Source of the DNA: Pseudomonas sp. 7P_10.2_Bac1
GTDB taxonomy: Bacteria; Pseudomonadota; Gammaproteobacteria; Pseudomonadales; Pseudomonadaceae
Direction: 5' to 3'
Length of the DNA stretch: 64,000 bases
Assembly: GCF_025465935.1 (NCBI RefSeq)
Contig: NZ_JANLNV010000010.1
Coordinates: 1 to 64,000, forward strand
Shown here: piece after piece, positions 44,436 to 53,514 of the stretch
Layout: the number at the start of each line of letters is the position of its first letter
Numbering within the stretch: position 1 is the first letter of the stretch
The notes under the pieces: model-generated
The model's input: only the letters and a program-made list of their open reading frames with translations
Database searches by the model: none
Told to the model about the DNA's origin: nothing
Made by a program: the position numbers and the translations under genes

Positions 44436-44660
44436 TCAGCTGTCTTTTGACTCATTCGTTGTGCTGACTTTGACCTGTGTTTGTTGGGAGTTCACATCAT
44501 TTTGCGGGTGGTTCGCGAGTTCTGTCTGGCGCTGTTCAAAGGCCGCTGCGCGGGCCTCGTTCTTGGCTACGAAGGCAGGAGATTCCTCCGCCATGGCCAG
44601 AGGCGACAACAACATAGACGACAAAACTAAAACGCTAGCCATACCCATACTGGTGGACAT
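44436..44660 (-). CDS. Small exported protein, hypothetical
   Basis: 74 aa from ATG 44660 (AAGG upstream; the TTG at 44684 in the same frame lacks a site). Signal peptide MSTSMGMASVLVLSSMLLSP followed by LAMA, probable cleavage before EES. The mature part of about 50 residues is hydrophilic with a short helix (NEARAAAFEQRQTELAN) and a Ser/Thr/Asn tail, and lacks Cys. Family unknown. It lies 170 bp beyond the sensor kinase gene on the same strand, with its own terminator. Confidence 0.6.
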   Translation of the reverse strand: MSTSMGMASVLVLSSMLLSPLAMAEESPAFVAKNEARAAAFEQRQTELANHPQNDVNSQQTQVKVSTTNESKDS

Positions 44661-44830
44661 TTTGGAGACCTTCTTGCTTAGCAAGTGCTGTGTGATGGGC
44701 TAAATCTATAGCGCTTGCCGTGCAGGAAACAGCGCCAATCCGTACAAGGACTGTTGCGTTTTGGGTAACAAAGCACGGTAGGTGCTGACCTTGCACGAAG
44801 GCGGTGATGGATGGTTAACAGTTGCAGCCT

Positions 44831-46189
44831 TTACACCGGCAGAGTCAGCCCAAACGTATTGCGACCCTTGCCGGTGCGCACAAACACTTCGCCGCCGTGC
44901 ATGTGCGCGATGGCTTTGACGATGGCCAGGCCCAGGCCGTGGTTGGCAACGCTGTTGTGGCGTGAAGCATCCACCCGGTAGAAGCGCTCGAACAGACGCG
45001 GCAAATGCTCGTCGGCAATCGGCCCGCCCGGATTGCTGATACTGATACTGGCCTGCTGTTCGGTGTGTTCGATCTGCACATCGATCTGTTGCCCGGGCTC
45101 GGTATGCTGCACGGCGTTGTTCAGCAGGTTGATCAGTGCTCGGCGCAAGTGGGCTTTTTCGATATTGACCTGGGCATCGCCGCTGACCCTCACCGTGACG
45201 TTGGCGTCTTCAAGAATGAACTCCAGATAGTCCAGCGTGGTGGCCACTTCATCGGCCAGTGAGGCACGGGTCAGTTTGCTCGCTTTGCTGCCTTGGTCGG
45301 CACTGGCCAGGAACAACATGTCATTGATGATGCTGCGCAGCCGCTCCAACTCTTCGAGGTTGGACTGCAGCACTTCAAAGTAATGCTCCGCCGAACGCCC
45401 GCGCGTTAGCGCCACTTGGGTCTGGCCAATCAGGTTGGTCAGGGGCGAGCGCAGTTCATGGGCCACGTCGGCATTGAAAGACTCAAGGCGGGTGTACGCT
45501 TGCTCAACCCGATCAAGCGTGGAGTTGAAACCTTTGACCAGATGGTCAAGCTCCGGCGGCAATGGCGACAGATGCAGGCGCCCGGACAAGCGTGGCGGTT
45601 CCAGCTTTTGGGCTTTTTCAGACAGGGTGATCAGCGGCTTCAAACCGATACGCGCCACCCAATAGCCCAGCGCGGACGCCAACAACACGCCAATAATCGC
45701 CAGGCTGATCAACGCCATCAGCAAGTGGTGCTGAGTCTGGCGAAAGGTCTCGGTGTCGATGCCGATCAAAAACCGCAGCGCCGGGCGTTGCTCCTTGGCC
45801 GGGATCTGACTGATCAACACCTTGAACGGGTAATCCGAACCGGGCAGTTGCAGATCGCGCACGCCGACCGGGCCTTGGGCAAAGGCCCTTATCTGGGTGT
45901 CGGGGGCGCCATACTCATACTGCGGGTCGCTGCTGATGGCCCAAAAGCGAATGCGTTTGTCTTCTTCGCTGAGCAAGGTGAGTTTGGAGGTGATCTTGGC
46001 CCAATGATCAGGGTTACCGAAGCGATTGATCGATGATTCCAGGACGCTGAAGCGTGCATCCAGTTCGGCCTCGGGCAGCAGATTGATACCCTTGTCGACC
46101 TGCTGGTACAACGCCCCGCCAATGAGTACAAACACCAGCAGGGCCACCAGCGTGAACAGCACGCTCAGGCGCAGCGCGATAGAGTTCAT
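44831..46189 (-). CDS. Sensor histidine kinase, heavy-metal-sensor type (CusS/CopS-like)
   Basis: 452 aa from ATG 46189. Helix 1 (MNSIALRLSVLFTLVALLVF), a periplasmic sensor region (about 35-170), helix 2 (about 170-195), HAMP, H-box DVAHELRSPLTNL with the phosphorylated His, N-box LINLLNNAVQHT, and G-box HGLGLAIVKAIAHMHGG. The N-terminal arrangement follows the heavy-metal sensor kinase group (CusS, CopS, IrlS). It begins 13 bp after the response regulator. The periplasmic stretch lacks the obvious Met/His clusters of true copper sensors, so the ligand is uncertain. Confidence 0.92.
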   Translation of the reverse strand: MNSIALRLSVLFTLVALLVFVLIGGALYQQVDKGINLLPEAELDARFSVLESSINRFGNPDHWAKITSKLTLLSEEDKRIRFWAISSDPQYEYGAPDTQIRAFAQGPVGVRDLQLPGSDYPFKVLISQIPAKEQRPALRFLIGIDTETFRQTQHHLLMALISLAIIGVLLASALGYWVARIGLKPLITLSEKAQKLEPPRLSGRLHLSPLPPELDHLVKGFNSTLDRVEQAYTRLESFNADVAHELRSPLTNLIGQTQVALTRGRSAEHYFEVLQSNLEELERLRSIINDMLFLASADQGSKASKLTRASLADEVATTLDYLEFILEDANVTVRVSGDAQVNIEKAHLRRALINLLNNAVQHTEPGQQIDVQIEHTEQQASISISNPGGPIADEHLPRLFERFYRVDASRHNSVANHGLGLAIVKAIAHMHGGEVFVRTGKGRNTFGLTLPV

Positions 46190-46202
46190 GCGGGTCGGCT
46201 GC

Positions 46203-46877
46203 TTAGACACTACGACGCTCCAGTACGTAACCCATGCCGCGAATGGTGTGCAGTAACTTGTGCTCGAAAGGCCCGTCCAGTTTGGCCCGCAGGCGTTTGA
46301 TCGCGACTTCGACGACGTTGGCGTCGCTGTCGAAGTTGATGTCCCAGACCATCTCGGCAATCGCTGTTTTAGACAGAATTTCGCCCTGACGCCGGGCCAG
46401 TACGCTGAGCAGCGCAAATTCTTTGGCGGTCAGGTCCAGGCGGCTTCCGGCGCGGCTGGCCTTGCGGCTTATCAGGTCGATCCACAGGTCATCGACCGTC
46501 ACCTGCACCGGCTCATGGCCGCCGCTGCGACGGGTCAAGGCTTGCAACCGGGCGACCAGTTCCAGAAACGAAAACGGCTTGCCCAGGTAATCATCAGCGC
46601 CTTCGCGCAGGCCGCGCACCCGGTCTTCAACCCGCTCGCGCGCGGTTAGCATAATCACCGGGGTTTGCTTGCGCGCGCGCAAGGCTCGCAGCACGCCAAA
46701 GCCATCGAGTTCCGGGAGCATCACGTCGAGCACAATCACCGCGTAATCGCTCTCCAGCGCCAGGTGTAAACCCTCGACGCCATCGCGGGCCACATCCACC
46801 GTGTAGCCTTGTTCTGTCAGCCCGCGATGCAGGTAGTCAGCGGTTTTCTCTTCATCTTCAATAATCAGAACGCGCAT
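46203..46877 (-). CDS. OmpR/PhoB-type response regulator (CusR/CopR-like)
   Basis: 224 aa from ATG 46877. Receiver domain: acidic pair EDE (8-10), phospho-Asp in VLDVMLPELDG (about 51), Thr in MLTARE and Lys in LGKPF. The C-terminal winged helix ends AIKRLRAKLDGPFEHKLLHT and GMGYVLERR. It begins 8 bp after the RND gene and is co-transcribed, so the pump is likely autoregulated through this pair. Confidence 0.93.
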   Translation of the reverse strand: MRVLIIEDEEKTADYLHRGLTEQGYTVDVARDGVEGLHLALESDYAVIVLDVMLPELDGFGVLRALRARKQTPVIMLTARERVEDRVRGLREGADDYLGKPFSFLELVARLQALTRRSGGHEPVQVTVDDLWIDLISRKASRAGSRLDLTAKEFALLSVLARRQGEILSKTAIAEMVWDINFDSDANVVEVAIKRLRAKLDGPFEHKLLHTIRGMGYVLERRSV

Positions 46878-46885
46878 AACCTGCC

Positions 46886-49800
46886 TCAGTGATCCGTCGC
46901 CAGTGAGTTGGCGGGTTTGGACCGGTGGAACAATCGTTCGAGCCACAAGTATATGACGGGCGTGGTAAACAGCGTCAGCGCCTGACTGACCAATAACCCG
47001 CCGACCACGGCAATCCCCAGGGGCTGGCGCAACTCGGCGCCGGTGCCGTAGCCGAGCATCAGCGGCAAGGCGCCGAGCAGGGCGGCAAGGGTGGTCATGA
47101 TGATCGGTCGAAAACGCGTCAGGCAGGCTTCATAGATTGCGGCCTCGGGGCTCAGCCCGCGTGTGCGCTGGGCATCGAGGGCGAAGTCGATCATCAGGAT
47201 GCCGTTTTTCTTGACGATCCCGATCAGCAACACCAGCCCGATCAACGCCATGATCGAAAAGTCCTGGCCACATATCCACAGCATCAACAGTGCACCCAGC
47301 CCCGCCGAGGGCAGCGTCGAGATGATCGTCAGCGGGTGCACGAAGCTTTCGTATAGCACACCCAGAATGATGTAAACCGCCACCAGCGCGGCCAGAATCA
47401 GCCACGGCTGACTGGCCAGCGAGCTTTGGAACGCTTGTGCGGCTCCCTGGAAATTGCCGCTGATGGTGCTCGGCATGCCAATCTCGTTTTTCGCCTGATT
47501 GAGTATCAGCACTGCGTCACCCAAGGCCACGCCGGGGGCAAGGTTGAAAGACAGGTTGGCGGCCGGGAACATCCCGTCATGGCTGATCGACAAGGGGCCG
47601 CTGGTGGGGGCATCGACCTTGGCCACGGCCGAGAGCGGGACCATTTCACCGGTCAACGGTGAGCGCAGGTAGAAGTAGTTCAGGCTCTCGGCCTTGCCGC
47701 GCTGCTTGCTGTCGACTTCCAGTATCACGTTGTACTGGTTGGTTTCAGTCTGGAATTCATTGATCTGGCGCTGCCCAAACGCGTCGTACAGGGCTTCGTC
47801 GACATCGGTGGCGGTCAGGCCGAAGCGCGCGGCAGCTTTGCGGTCGATGCTGATGTGGGTGATGCTGCCGCCCAGTTGCAGATCATTGGACAAGTCGCGA
47901 AAGGCTGGAAGGGTGCGCAATTTTTCTGTCAGGCGCTGGGTCCAGGTATTGAGCGTGGGCCCATCGTTGCTCTTGAGTACGTACTGATACTGGCTGCGGC
48001 TTGGCCCGGAGCTGAGGTTGATGTCTTGCCCGGCGCGCAGGTACAGCACTATGCCCGGCACCTTGGCCAGTTGTGGGCGGATACGGTCGATAAACTCGCT
48101 GGCCGAAACATCGCGCTCGCCGCGGTTTTTAAGGGCAATCCAGAAGCGGCCGTTGGCGATGGTCTGGTTGCTGCCGGTCACGCCCACCGAATGCGAAAAC
48201 GCCTGCACTGCCGGGTCGGCACCGATGATCTTGGCCAGTGCCAAGTGCTTCTGGGTCATGTCCGCGTATGAAATATCCGAGGCCGCCTCGCTGGTGCCCA
48301 GAACAAAACCGGTGTCTTGAACCGGGAAGAACCCCTTGGGGATAAGCACATAGCCAGCAATGGCCATCGCCAATGTCACGCCAAATACCCCCAGCATCAG
48401 CCGCTGGTGGGCGAGGGCACGCTTGAGGCCTGCGTCATACAGGGCTAGCAAGCGCTCGCCAAAACCGGGCCGGGCGTCAGCGTGATGCACCGGTGCGCGC
48501 ATGAACAACGCAGCCAGGGTCGGAGCGAGGGTCAGCGACACCAGCACCGAAATCACAATGGTTGAGGTGGCGGTCAGGGCGAACTCTTTGAACAGCCGCC
48601 CGACCACACCGCCCATGAACAGCAGTGGAATAAATGCAGCCACCAGCGAGAAACTGATCGACACCACGGTGAAGCCAATCTCACTCGACCCCTTGATTGC
48701 CGCATCGCGCATGCTTTCGCCTGCTTCGAGATGGCGGTGGATGTTCTCCACCACCACAATCGCGTCGTCGACCACAAACCCCACGGCTACCACAATCGCC
48801 ACCAGCGTCAGGTTGTTCAAGCTGAACCCGAGCACGTACATCAGGGCAAAGCTGGCGATCAACGAGACCCCCAGCACCGCGGAGACAATCAATGTAGCTG
48901 ACCACTGGCGCAGGAACAGCGCCATGACCGCGACCACCAGCAGCACCGCGATCAGCAGCGTGATTTCAACTTCATGCAACGAGGCGCGGATGGTCTGGGT
49001 ACGGTCGCTCAGCACCGTGACCTCAACAGAGGCCGGGAGCATGGCTTGCAGGCCGGGCAGAGCGGCTTGAATGCGGTCGACGGTCTCGACGATGTTGGCC
49101 CCTGGCTGGCGTGAAATCACCAGGTTGACCCCGGGCTGGTGGCCCGACCAGGCTTGCACATAGTCATTCTCGGAGCCGTTGATGACCCGCGCGACGTCGC
49201 GCAACTGCACGGGCGCGCCATCTTTGTACGAGACGATCAACTGGCCGTACTCGTCGGCATCGAACAGTTGGTCGTTGGTTGCCAGCGTGGAAATACTCGA
49301 TGGGCCGTACAGCGCGCCTTTGGCGAGGTTGAGGCTGGTCTGTTGCAGCGTCAGGCGGATGTCAGCGAGGGTCAGGCCGATGGCCGCCAGTTTGTCGGCG
49401 GAGGCCTGGATCCGGATCGCCGGGCGTTGCTGGCCGGTAATGTTGATCTGGCCCACGCCGTCGATCTGGCTGATTTGCCGGGCGAGCAAGGTTTCTACGT
49501 AATCGCTGAGTTCGGTGCCGGGCATGTGCAACGAGCTGATGCTCAGGATCAACACCGGGCTGTCCGCCGGGTTGACCTTGCGCCAGGTGGGCAGCGTGGG
49601 CATGTCTTTGGGCAACTTGCCCGAAGCAGTGTTGATCGCCGCCTGGACTTCCTGCGCGGCGGTGTCGATGCTTTTGTCGAGGGTGAATTGCAGGGTCAGG
49701 CTGGTGGATCCCAGCGCGCTGCTGGAAGTCATCTGGGTGACGCCGGGGATGGCGCTGAACTGCACCTCCAGCGGTGTAGCCACCGAGGAAGCCATGGTGT

Positions 49801-49981
49801 CCGGGCTGGCGCCGGGCAGTTGTGCCGACACTTGGATGGTCGGAAATTCAGCTTCGGGCAGCGGCGCGACCGGCAGACGCGGGAAGGCAATCAAGCCCAG
49901 CAGCACTAACGCAAAGGTCAGCAACACGGTGGCAATCGGGTGATCGACGCACCAGGCCGAGAGTGAGCGGCTGCGGGTCAT
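46886..49981 (-). CDS. RND multidrug efflux transporter, inner membrane subunit (MdtB/MdtC-like, HAE-1)
   Basis: 1031 aa. Twelve membrane helices with two large periplasmic loops. The helix-4 proton-relay motif GFVVDDAIVVVENIHRH (adjacent aspartates near residue 405) and an N-terminus (PTIQVSAQLPGASPDTMASS) typical of the hydrophobe/amphiphile subfamily. The C-terminal half carries GIVKKNGILMIDFA. It lacks the charged helix-4 pattern of metal exporters, so it is a drug or organic-compound pump by type. The 5' end overlaps the adaptor gene by four bases. Only one RND subunit and no outer membrane channel are encoded here. Confidence 0.94.
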   Translation of the reverse strand: MTRSRSLSAWCVDHPIATVLLTFALVLLGLIAFPRLPVAPLPEAEFPTIQVSAQLPGASPDTMASSVATPLEVQFSAIPGVTQMTSSSALGSTSLTLQFTLDKSIDTAAQEVQAAINTASGKLPKDMPTLPTWRKVNPADSPVLILSISSLHMPGTELSDYVETLLARQISQIDGVGQINITGQQRPAIRIQASADKLAAIGLTLADIRLTLQQTSLNLAKGALYGPSSISTLATNDQLFDADEYGQLIVSYKDGAPVQLRDVARVINGSENDYVQAWSGHQPGVNLVISRQPGANIVETVDRIQAALPGLQAMLPASVEVTVLSDRTQTIRASLHEVEITLLIAVLLVVAVMALFLRQWSATLIVSAVLGVSLIASFALMYVLGFSLNNLTLVAIVVAVGFVVDDAIVVVENIHRHLEAGESMRDAAIKGSSEIGFTVVSISFSLVAAFIPLLFMGGVVGRLFKEFALTATSTIVISVLVSLTLAPTLAALFMRAPVHHADARPGFGERLLALYDAGLKRALAHQRLMLGVFGVTLAMAIAGYVLIPKGFFPVQDTGFVLGTSEAASDISYADMTQKHLALAKIIGADPAVQAFSHSVGVTGSNQTIANGRFWIALKNRGERDVSASEFIDRIRPQLAKVPGIVLYLRAGQDINLSSGPSRSQYQYVLKSNDGPTLNTWTQRLTEKLRTLPAFRDLSNDLQLGGSITHISIDRKAAARFGLTATDVDEALYDAFGQRQINEFQTETNQYNVILEVDSKQRGKAESLNYFYLRSPLTGEMVPLSAVAKVDAPTSGPLSISHDGMFPAANLSFNLAPGVALGDAVLILNQAKNEIGMPSTISGNFQGAAQAFQSSLASQPWLILAALVAVYIILGVLYESFVHPLTIISTLPSAGLGALLMLWICGQDFSIMALIGLVLLIGIVKKNGILMIDFALDAQRTRGLSPEAAIYEACLTRFRPIIMTTLAALLGALPLMLGYGTGAELRQPLGIAVVGGLLVSQALTLFTTPVIYLWLERLFHRSKPANSLATDH

Positions 49982-51147
49982 GGTTGCACCGGCGTGGCAT
50001 TGTTCGAACCTGTATCTGCGAGCGCGGGCTCGCTCAGGATTTCAATCCGCGAGCCGGGTTTGAGTCGCGACTGGCCATCACTGACCAACGTATCGCCCAC
50101 ATTGACGCCGCTGACGATGTTCAACGCCGTGTCCTGATAGAGGAGTTGCACGGGCACGGTTTCGACCTTGTCGCCGTTGACCCTGTACACGAAATAATGG
50201 TCCAGGCCGCGTTGTACCACCGAAGGCGGCACCACCAGGGCGCCTTGATCGAGCCCGGTCTGCACTTCGACATTCACCAGTTGCCCAGGCCAGAGCGTAT
50301 GGGTGGGGTTGTCGAACTGTGCCTTGACCTTGATGGTGCCGGTGCTGGCGGTTACCTGGTTGTCAATCAGGCTCAAGCGACCTTCGCCCAACGGCGTGCC
50401 GCTGTGGTCCGCGTCGCCAATAAAGGCTTTGACCAGGGCCGGATTCCTGGCGTTGAGCAGTTCATGCAAAGTGGGCAACAACTGTTGGGGCAGGGAAAAC
50501 TCAACAGCGATCGGATCGAGTTGGGTCACGGAAAATAACCCCTGGGTATCGCTGACCCGCAGGAAGTTACCCGGATCCACGGCACGGATACCCACGCGGC
50601 CAGTGACCGGTGAGTGAATCTGCGTATACGACAGTTGCACCTGCGCTGCTTCAATGGCCGCCTGATTGCCTATCGCCGTAGCTTTTAGCTGATTGACCAG
50701 TGCCTGTTGCTGATCGAGAGTTTGTTTGGACACGCCGTTGTCGACGCTCAGCAACTGGTAGCGCTTGAGGTCGATCAGCGCACCCTGCAACTGCGCCTGA
50801 TTTTGCTGTAATTGAGCTTTGGCCTGGTCCAGGCTGGCCTTGATCGAACGGTCATCCAGGGTCGCGAGCAAGTCCCCGGCCCGCACAGTCTGCCCTTCAT
50901 TGACCAGCAATTGCGTGAGGATGCCATCAATCTGTGGGCGGATGATCACGCTGTGCAGCGACAGCACGGCACCGATCCCGCTGACGGTGCGGGGGACGTC
51001 TTGCTGCACCACTTGAATGACTCGCACCGGCACGGCGGTAGCTGCGACCGGGGTGTGAGAGGCGGGGCGTTTGAACAGCCAGAAGCCTGCGCCGAGCAGA
51101 ACAATCACCAACGTGCCTAGCACTATTTTTTTAGTTTGAATGCGCAT
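49978..51147 (-). CDS. RND efflux periplasmic adaptor subunit (MdtA-like)
   Basis: 389 aa. N-terminal anchor (KIVLGTLVIVLLGAGFWLF), split lipoyl domain (IDGILTQLLVNEGQTVRAGD and SPVTGRVGIRAVDPGNF), a helical hairpin between them (about 100-160, QAKAQLQQNQAQLQGALIDL), then beta-barrel and membrane-proximal domains. It bridges the RND pump to a TolC-type channel. First gene of the four-gene operon adaptor-RND-regulator-kinase. Confidence 0.94.
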   Translation of the reverse strand: MRIQTKKIVLGTLVIVLLGAGFWLFKRPASHTPVAATAVPVRVIQVVQQDVPRTVSGIGAVLSLHSVIIRPQIDGILTQLLVNEGQTVRAGDLLATLDDRSIKASLDQAKAQLQQNQAQLQGALIDLKRYQLLSVDNGVSKQTLDQQQALVNQLKATAIGNQAAIEAAQVQLSYTQIHSPVTGRVGIRAVDPGNFLRVSDTQGLFSVTQLDPIAVEFSLPQQLLPTLHELLNARNPALVKAFIGDADHSGTPLGEGRLSLIDNQVTASTGTIKVKAQFDNPTHTLWPGQLVNVEVQTGLDQGALVVPPSVVQRGLDHYFVYRVNGDKVETVPVQLLYQDTALNIVSGVNVGDTLVSDGQSRLKPGSRIEILSEPALADTGSNNATPVQP

Positions 51148-51339
51148 GCCGGGTAAACGCCGTGTGCGTGGAAAAGGATAGTCAGGGTTATAGCGTTTGA
51201 ATCCGGTCAGCAGAGTGACTGCAAACTGACATTACGGACAGGAACATAAAAATAGTGTGATCAGCATCAAGAAAGAGCTGCCCACGTCGATAGTTCTGTA
51301 GAGGGTGCGCTCCAGCGTTCCCGCTCAGAGGCGTGAACA

Positions 51340-51681
51340 ATGAAGAAGATGGCGCTAAGTTTTGCCGCGTGTGTGTTCATGCTGTTGGCTAAAGAAGCTG
51401 AGGCACAGTCGGTTGTCAGAAGCGGTGAGATTCATTTTCAGGGCGCTATTGTGGAGTCTTCCTACGAGATTGCCCCGGTCAGCGATATGAACGTGGGGCA
51501 GTCCATAAAGCTGATTGAGGTCGAGCCCGGTATTGTCATTGCGGTGAATATGGCCTCACGAGGCGCCGGTGGCAGCGAGCCGCATTTTTCCACGGCCTTT
51601 GAAGCGCTGAAAAACCTGCCACCTGCCAACGATAACGTGTCTGCCAGCAAGCGCGGCGTGCTGACTATTTCCTACCGGTGA
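51340..51681 (+). CDS. Small exported fimbrillin-like protein
   Basis: 113 aa with signal peptide MKKMALSFAACVFMLLAKEA followed by EAQS. The mature N-terminus GEIHFQGAIVESSYEI matches the first strand of type 1 pilus subunits (V-x-F-x-G-x-IVE-x-x-C-x-I), but the usual Cys is Tyr here and the domain is far shorter than the normal 150-160 residues. No usher or chaperone genes are adjacent. Probably one of the orphan 'type 1 fimbrial protein' genes of Pseudomonas; assembly into a pilus is doubtful. Confidence 0.55.
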   Translation: MKKMALSFAACVFMLLAKEAEAQSVVRSGEIHFQGAIVESSYEIAPVSDMNVGQSIKLIEVEPGIVIAVNMASRGAGGSEPHFSTAFEALKNLPPANDNVSASKRGVLTISYR

Positions 51682-51763
51682 CTGCTCGACGGGTAGATCG
51701 GGCAGGTATACTGCGCCGTCTTGCGCCAACTGGCCGATCACTCCCCCGTAATCCGGAGCTTTC

Positions 51764-52015
51764 ATGACCACTCCTACATCACCGGCCGCTCCCGATGCCG
51801 TGAGCGCCGAACCGATTGAAACCGAAGCAACTGTGGAAACCCCGAAAAAGCCGGTGATTCCAGCGTTCACGTTTCCATTCAAGCCTGCTGAATTTGCCAA
51901 GAACAAAGCCAGTTCCAAAGGGCAGACCCACTACAAAAAAGGTGAAGGTCACGGCCACACCAAAACCCCTGGTGCAGCGCCTCCCGGCACTCGTCGTTCC
52001 ATGGGCAAGCGCTGA
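51764..52015 (+). CDS. Small basic, disordered hypothetical protein
   Basis: 83 aa. The N-terminal half is acidic and Pro/Ala/Thr-rich, then IPAFTFPFKPAEFAKNK, then a Lys/Gly/His-rich tail (HYKKGEGHGHTKTPG) ending RRSMGKR. No fold is apparent. The basic tail could bind nucleic acid, but nothing demonstrates it. It is convergent with the GNAT gene, 11 bp apart. Confidence 0.6.
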   Translation: MTTPTSPAAPDAVSAEPIETEATVETPKKPVIPAFTFPFKPAEFAKNKASSKGQTHYKKGEGHGHTKTPGAAPPGTRRSMGKR

Positions 52016-52026
52016 TTGTCGAATGC

Positions 52027-52500
52027 TTATAGCGCTTCGCGGCGCACCCGTTGCAGGCCGTGTTTGTGGTAAAGCCGGCGGGCGCGGTGGTTGTGTTCCA
52101 TGACTTTGAGGTCGACACAGGCTTCACCGCGCTGCTTGAACGTGCTGAACACCTGGTAGAGCAGCGCGCCGCCCAGCCCACGTCCTTGCAGGCGAGGATG
52201 CACCACCAGATCCTTGAGGTAAGCGCTGGTCCAGGCCACCGCCACGCCGACCACCTGGTCGTCGAGCAGGCTGACAAAACACAGTTGTGGGTCGTATTCC
52301 GCGTCGTGCAACAGGTCATGTTGCCAGCGTGTGAATGGCTCGACACTGCCCTGGCCAGCGGCATACCCCAGTTCGAGCAAGGCATGCACGGCGGGCATCC
52401 GATCCTGTTCAAGCCGGGTCAGCAGCACATCTTCAGGCCACGGCACAGGGGCCAGGGGCTGGCGCAGGTCTTTGCGTAGCAGCAGGCAGTACTCACTCAT
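52027..52500 (-). CDS. GNAT-family N-acetyltransferase
   Basis: 157 aa. Acetyl-CoA-binding motif A is clear: DLVVHPRLQGRGLGGALLYQ near residues 96-115, followed by motif B (VMEHNHRARRLYHKHGLQRV). The substrate is unknown. It starts 6 bp after the CheV-type gene and is probably co-transcribed with it. Confidence 0.88.
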   Translation of the reverse strand: MSEYCLLLRKDLRQPLAPVPWPEDVLLTRLEQDRMPAVHALLELGYAAGQGSVEPFTRWQHDLLHDAEYDPQLCFVSLLDDQVVGVAVAWTSAYLKDLVVHPRLQGRGLGGALLYQVFSTFKQRGEACVDLKVMEHNHRARRLYHKHGLQRVRREAL

Positions 52501-52506
52501 GTGCAG

Positions 52507-53406
52507 TCAGGCACCTTGCTCGGCCACGGTGCGGGCGGCCAGGATCAGCGATTGGGTCAGTTCCGGCGAGGAAAACTTGGTCAGTACTGCATTGGCCCCG
52601 GCCAGTCGGGCTTTCTCGCTGTTCATCGTGCTGTTGAGCGAGGTGTGCAGCAATACATACAAGTGCGCAAAATCCGGCGTCTCACGCAGGGTACGGGTGA
52701 AGGCGTAGCCGTCCATCTCGGACATTTCAATGTCCGAAACCAGCACATTGATTTGCTCGGGCGTGCCGTGCAGTTCCAGCAGGCGGTCGATGGCCTCCTT
52801 GGCGCTGCGTGCCGTGTGGCAGTGCAGGCCAAGATTGCGCAGGCTCAACACCGACTGTTGCAGCGCCACTTGACTGTCATCGACCACCAGGATTCGTGCG
52901 TTGGCCAGCAATTGCGCGTCTTCACGGCTGAGGGGTTGTGCCTGGGGTTCTACCCGGGCCGGGGTGATGCCGTGGATTACTTTTTCAATGTCCAGCACCT
53001 GCACCAGCGCGCCATCCACCTGCGTGACGCCGGTGATGTAGGAGCGCTTGCCTGAGCCATAAGGCGGCGGGCGAATGTCTGTGCTCAGGCAATGCACGAT
53101 CTTGCTCACGCTTTGTACATGCAGCCCCTGCCGGGAACGGCTGATGTCGGTGACGATCAGGCACCCTCCATTGGGGTCCAACAAGGGCTGCTCACCGATG
53201 GCCCGGCTCAGATCAATGACCGACAACGACGACCCGCGCAGCACCGCAATGCCTTTTACGTGGGGGTGCGACTCGGGCATTTTGGTCAGCGGTGGGCAGG
53301 GAATGATTTCGCTGACCTTCAACAGATTGATCGCCATCAGCTTGCCGCTGCGCAACGTGAACAGCAGCAAAGACATCGAGTCGACGCGGGCGTGGGTGGA
53401 TGACAT
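52507..53406 (-). CDS. CheV-type chemotaxis coupling protein (CheW-like domain plus receiver)
   Basis: 299 aa from ATG 53406, with AGAAGG upstream. CheW-like domain (about 10-150; LLFTLRSGKLMAINLLKVSE, GIAVLRGSSLSVIDLSRAIG) followed by a response-regulator receiver (ILVVDDSQVAL, phospho-Asp in VLVSDIEMSEMDG, Lys in VLTKFSS). It would couple chemoreceptors to CheA with phosphorylation-dependent adaptation. No che operon is adjacent. Pseudomonads carry several CheV paralogues, and which one this is cannot be decided. Confidence 0.88.
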   Translation of the reverse strand: MSSTHARVDSMSLLLFTLRSGKLMAINLLKVSEIIPCPPLTKMPESHPHVKGIAVLRGSSLSVIDLSRAIGEQPLLDPNGGCLIVTDISRSRQGLHVQSVSKIVHCLSTDIRPPPYGSGKRSYITGVTQVDGALVQVLDIEKVIHGITPARVEPQAQPLSREDAQLLANARILVVDDSQVALQQSVLSLRNLGLHCHTARSAKEAIDRLLELHGTPEQINVLVSDIEMSEMDGYAFTRTLRETPDFAHLYVLLHTSLNSTMNSEKARLAGANAVLTKFSSPELTQSLILAARTVAEQGA

Positions 53407-53463
53407 AAATACCTTCTGTGATAAGGGCAGCAATACTGGGTTATCGACCTTGACGCCGAATCC

Positions 53464-53492
53464 TGTAGGCGTCGCCTTTGGCAGCGCCTACA
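53464..53492. repeat. Short inverted repeat downstream of norR
   Basis: TGTAGGCG (53464-53471) pairs with CGCCTACA (53485-53492) in the norR-cheV gap. It resembles the outer TGTAGG..CCTACA part of the REP-like copies but lacks their GATCGCGA core. It may be a second repeat type or a weak terminator for norR. Confidence 0.5.
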
Positions 53493-53514
53493 CAGGGAGC
53501 GTTGATAAGAAGGG

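Noticed and set aside
52765..53406. A full chemotaxis operon around the CheV-type gene
   Set aside because: Neighbours are a GNAT enzyme and norR; no cheA, cheW or receptor gene is present.
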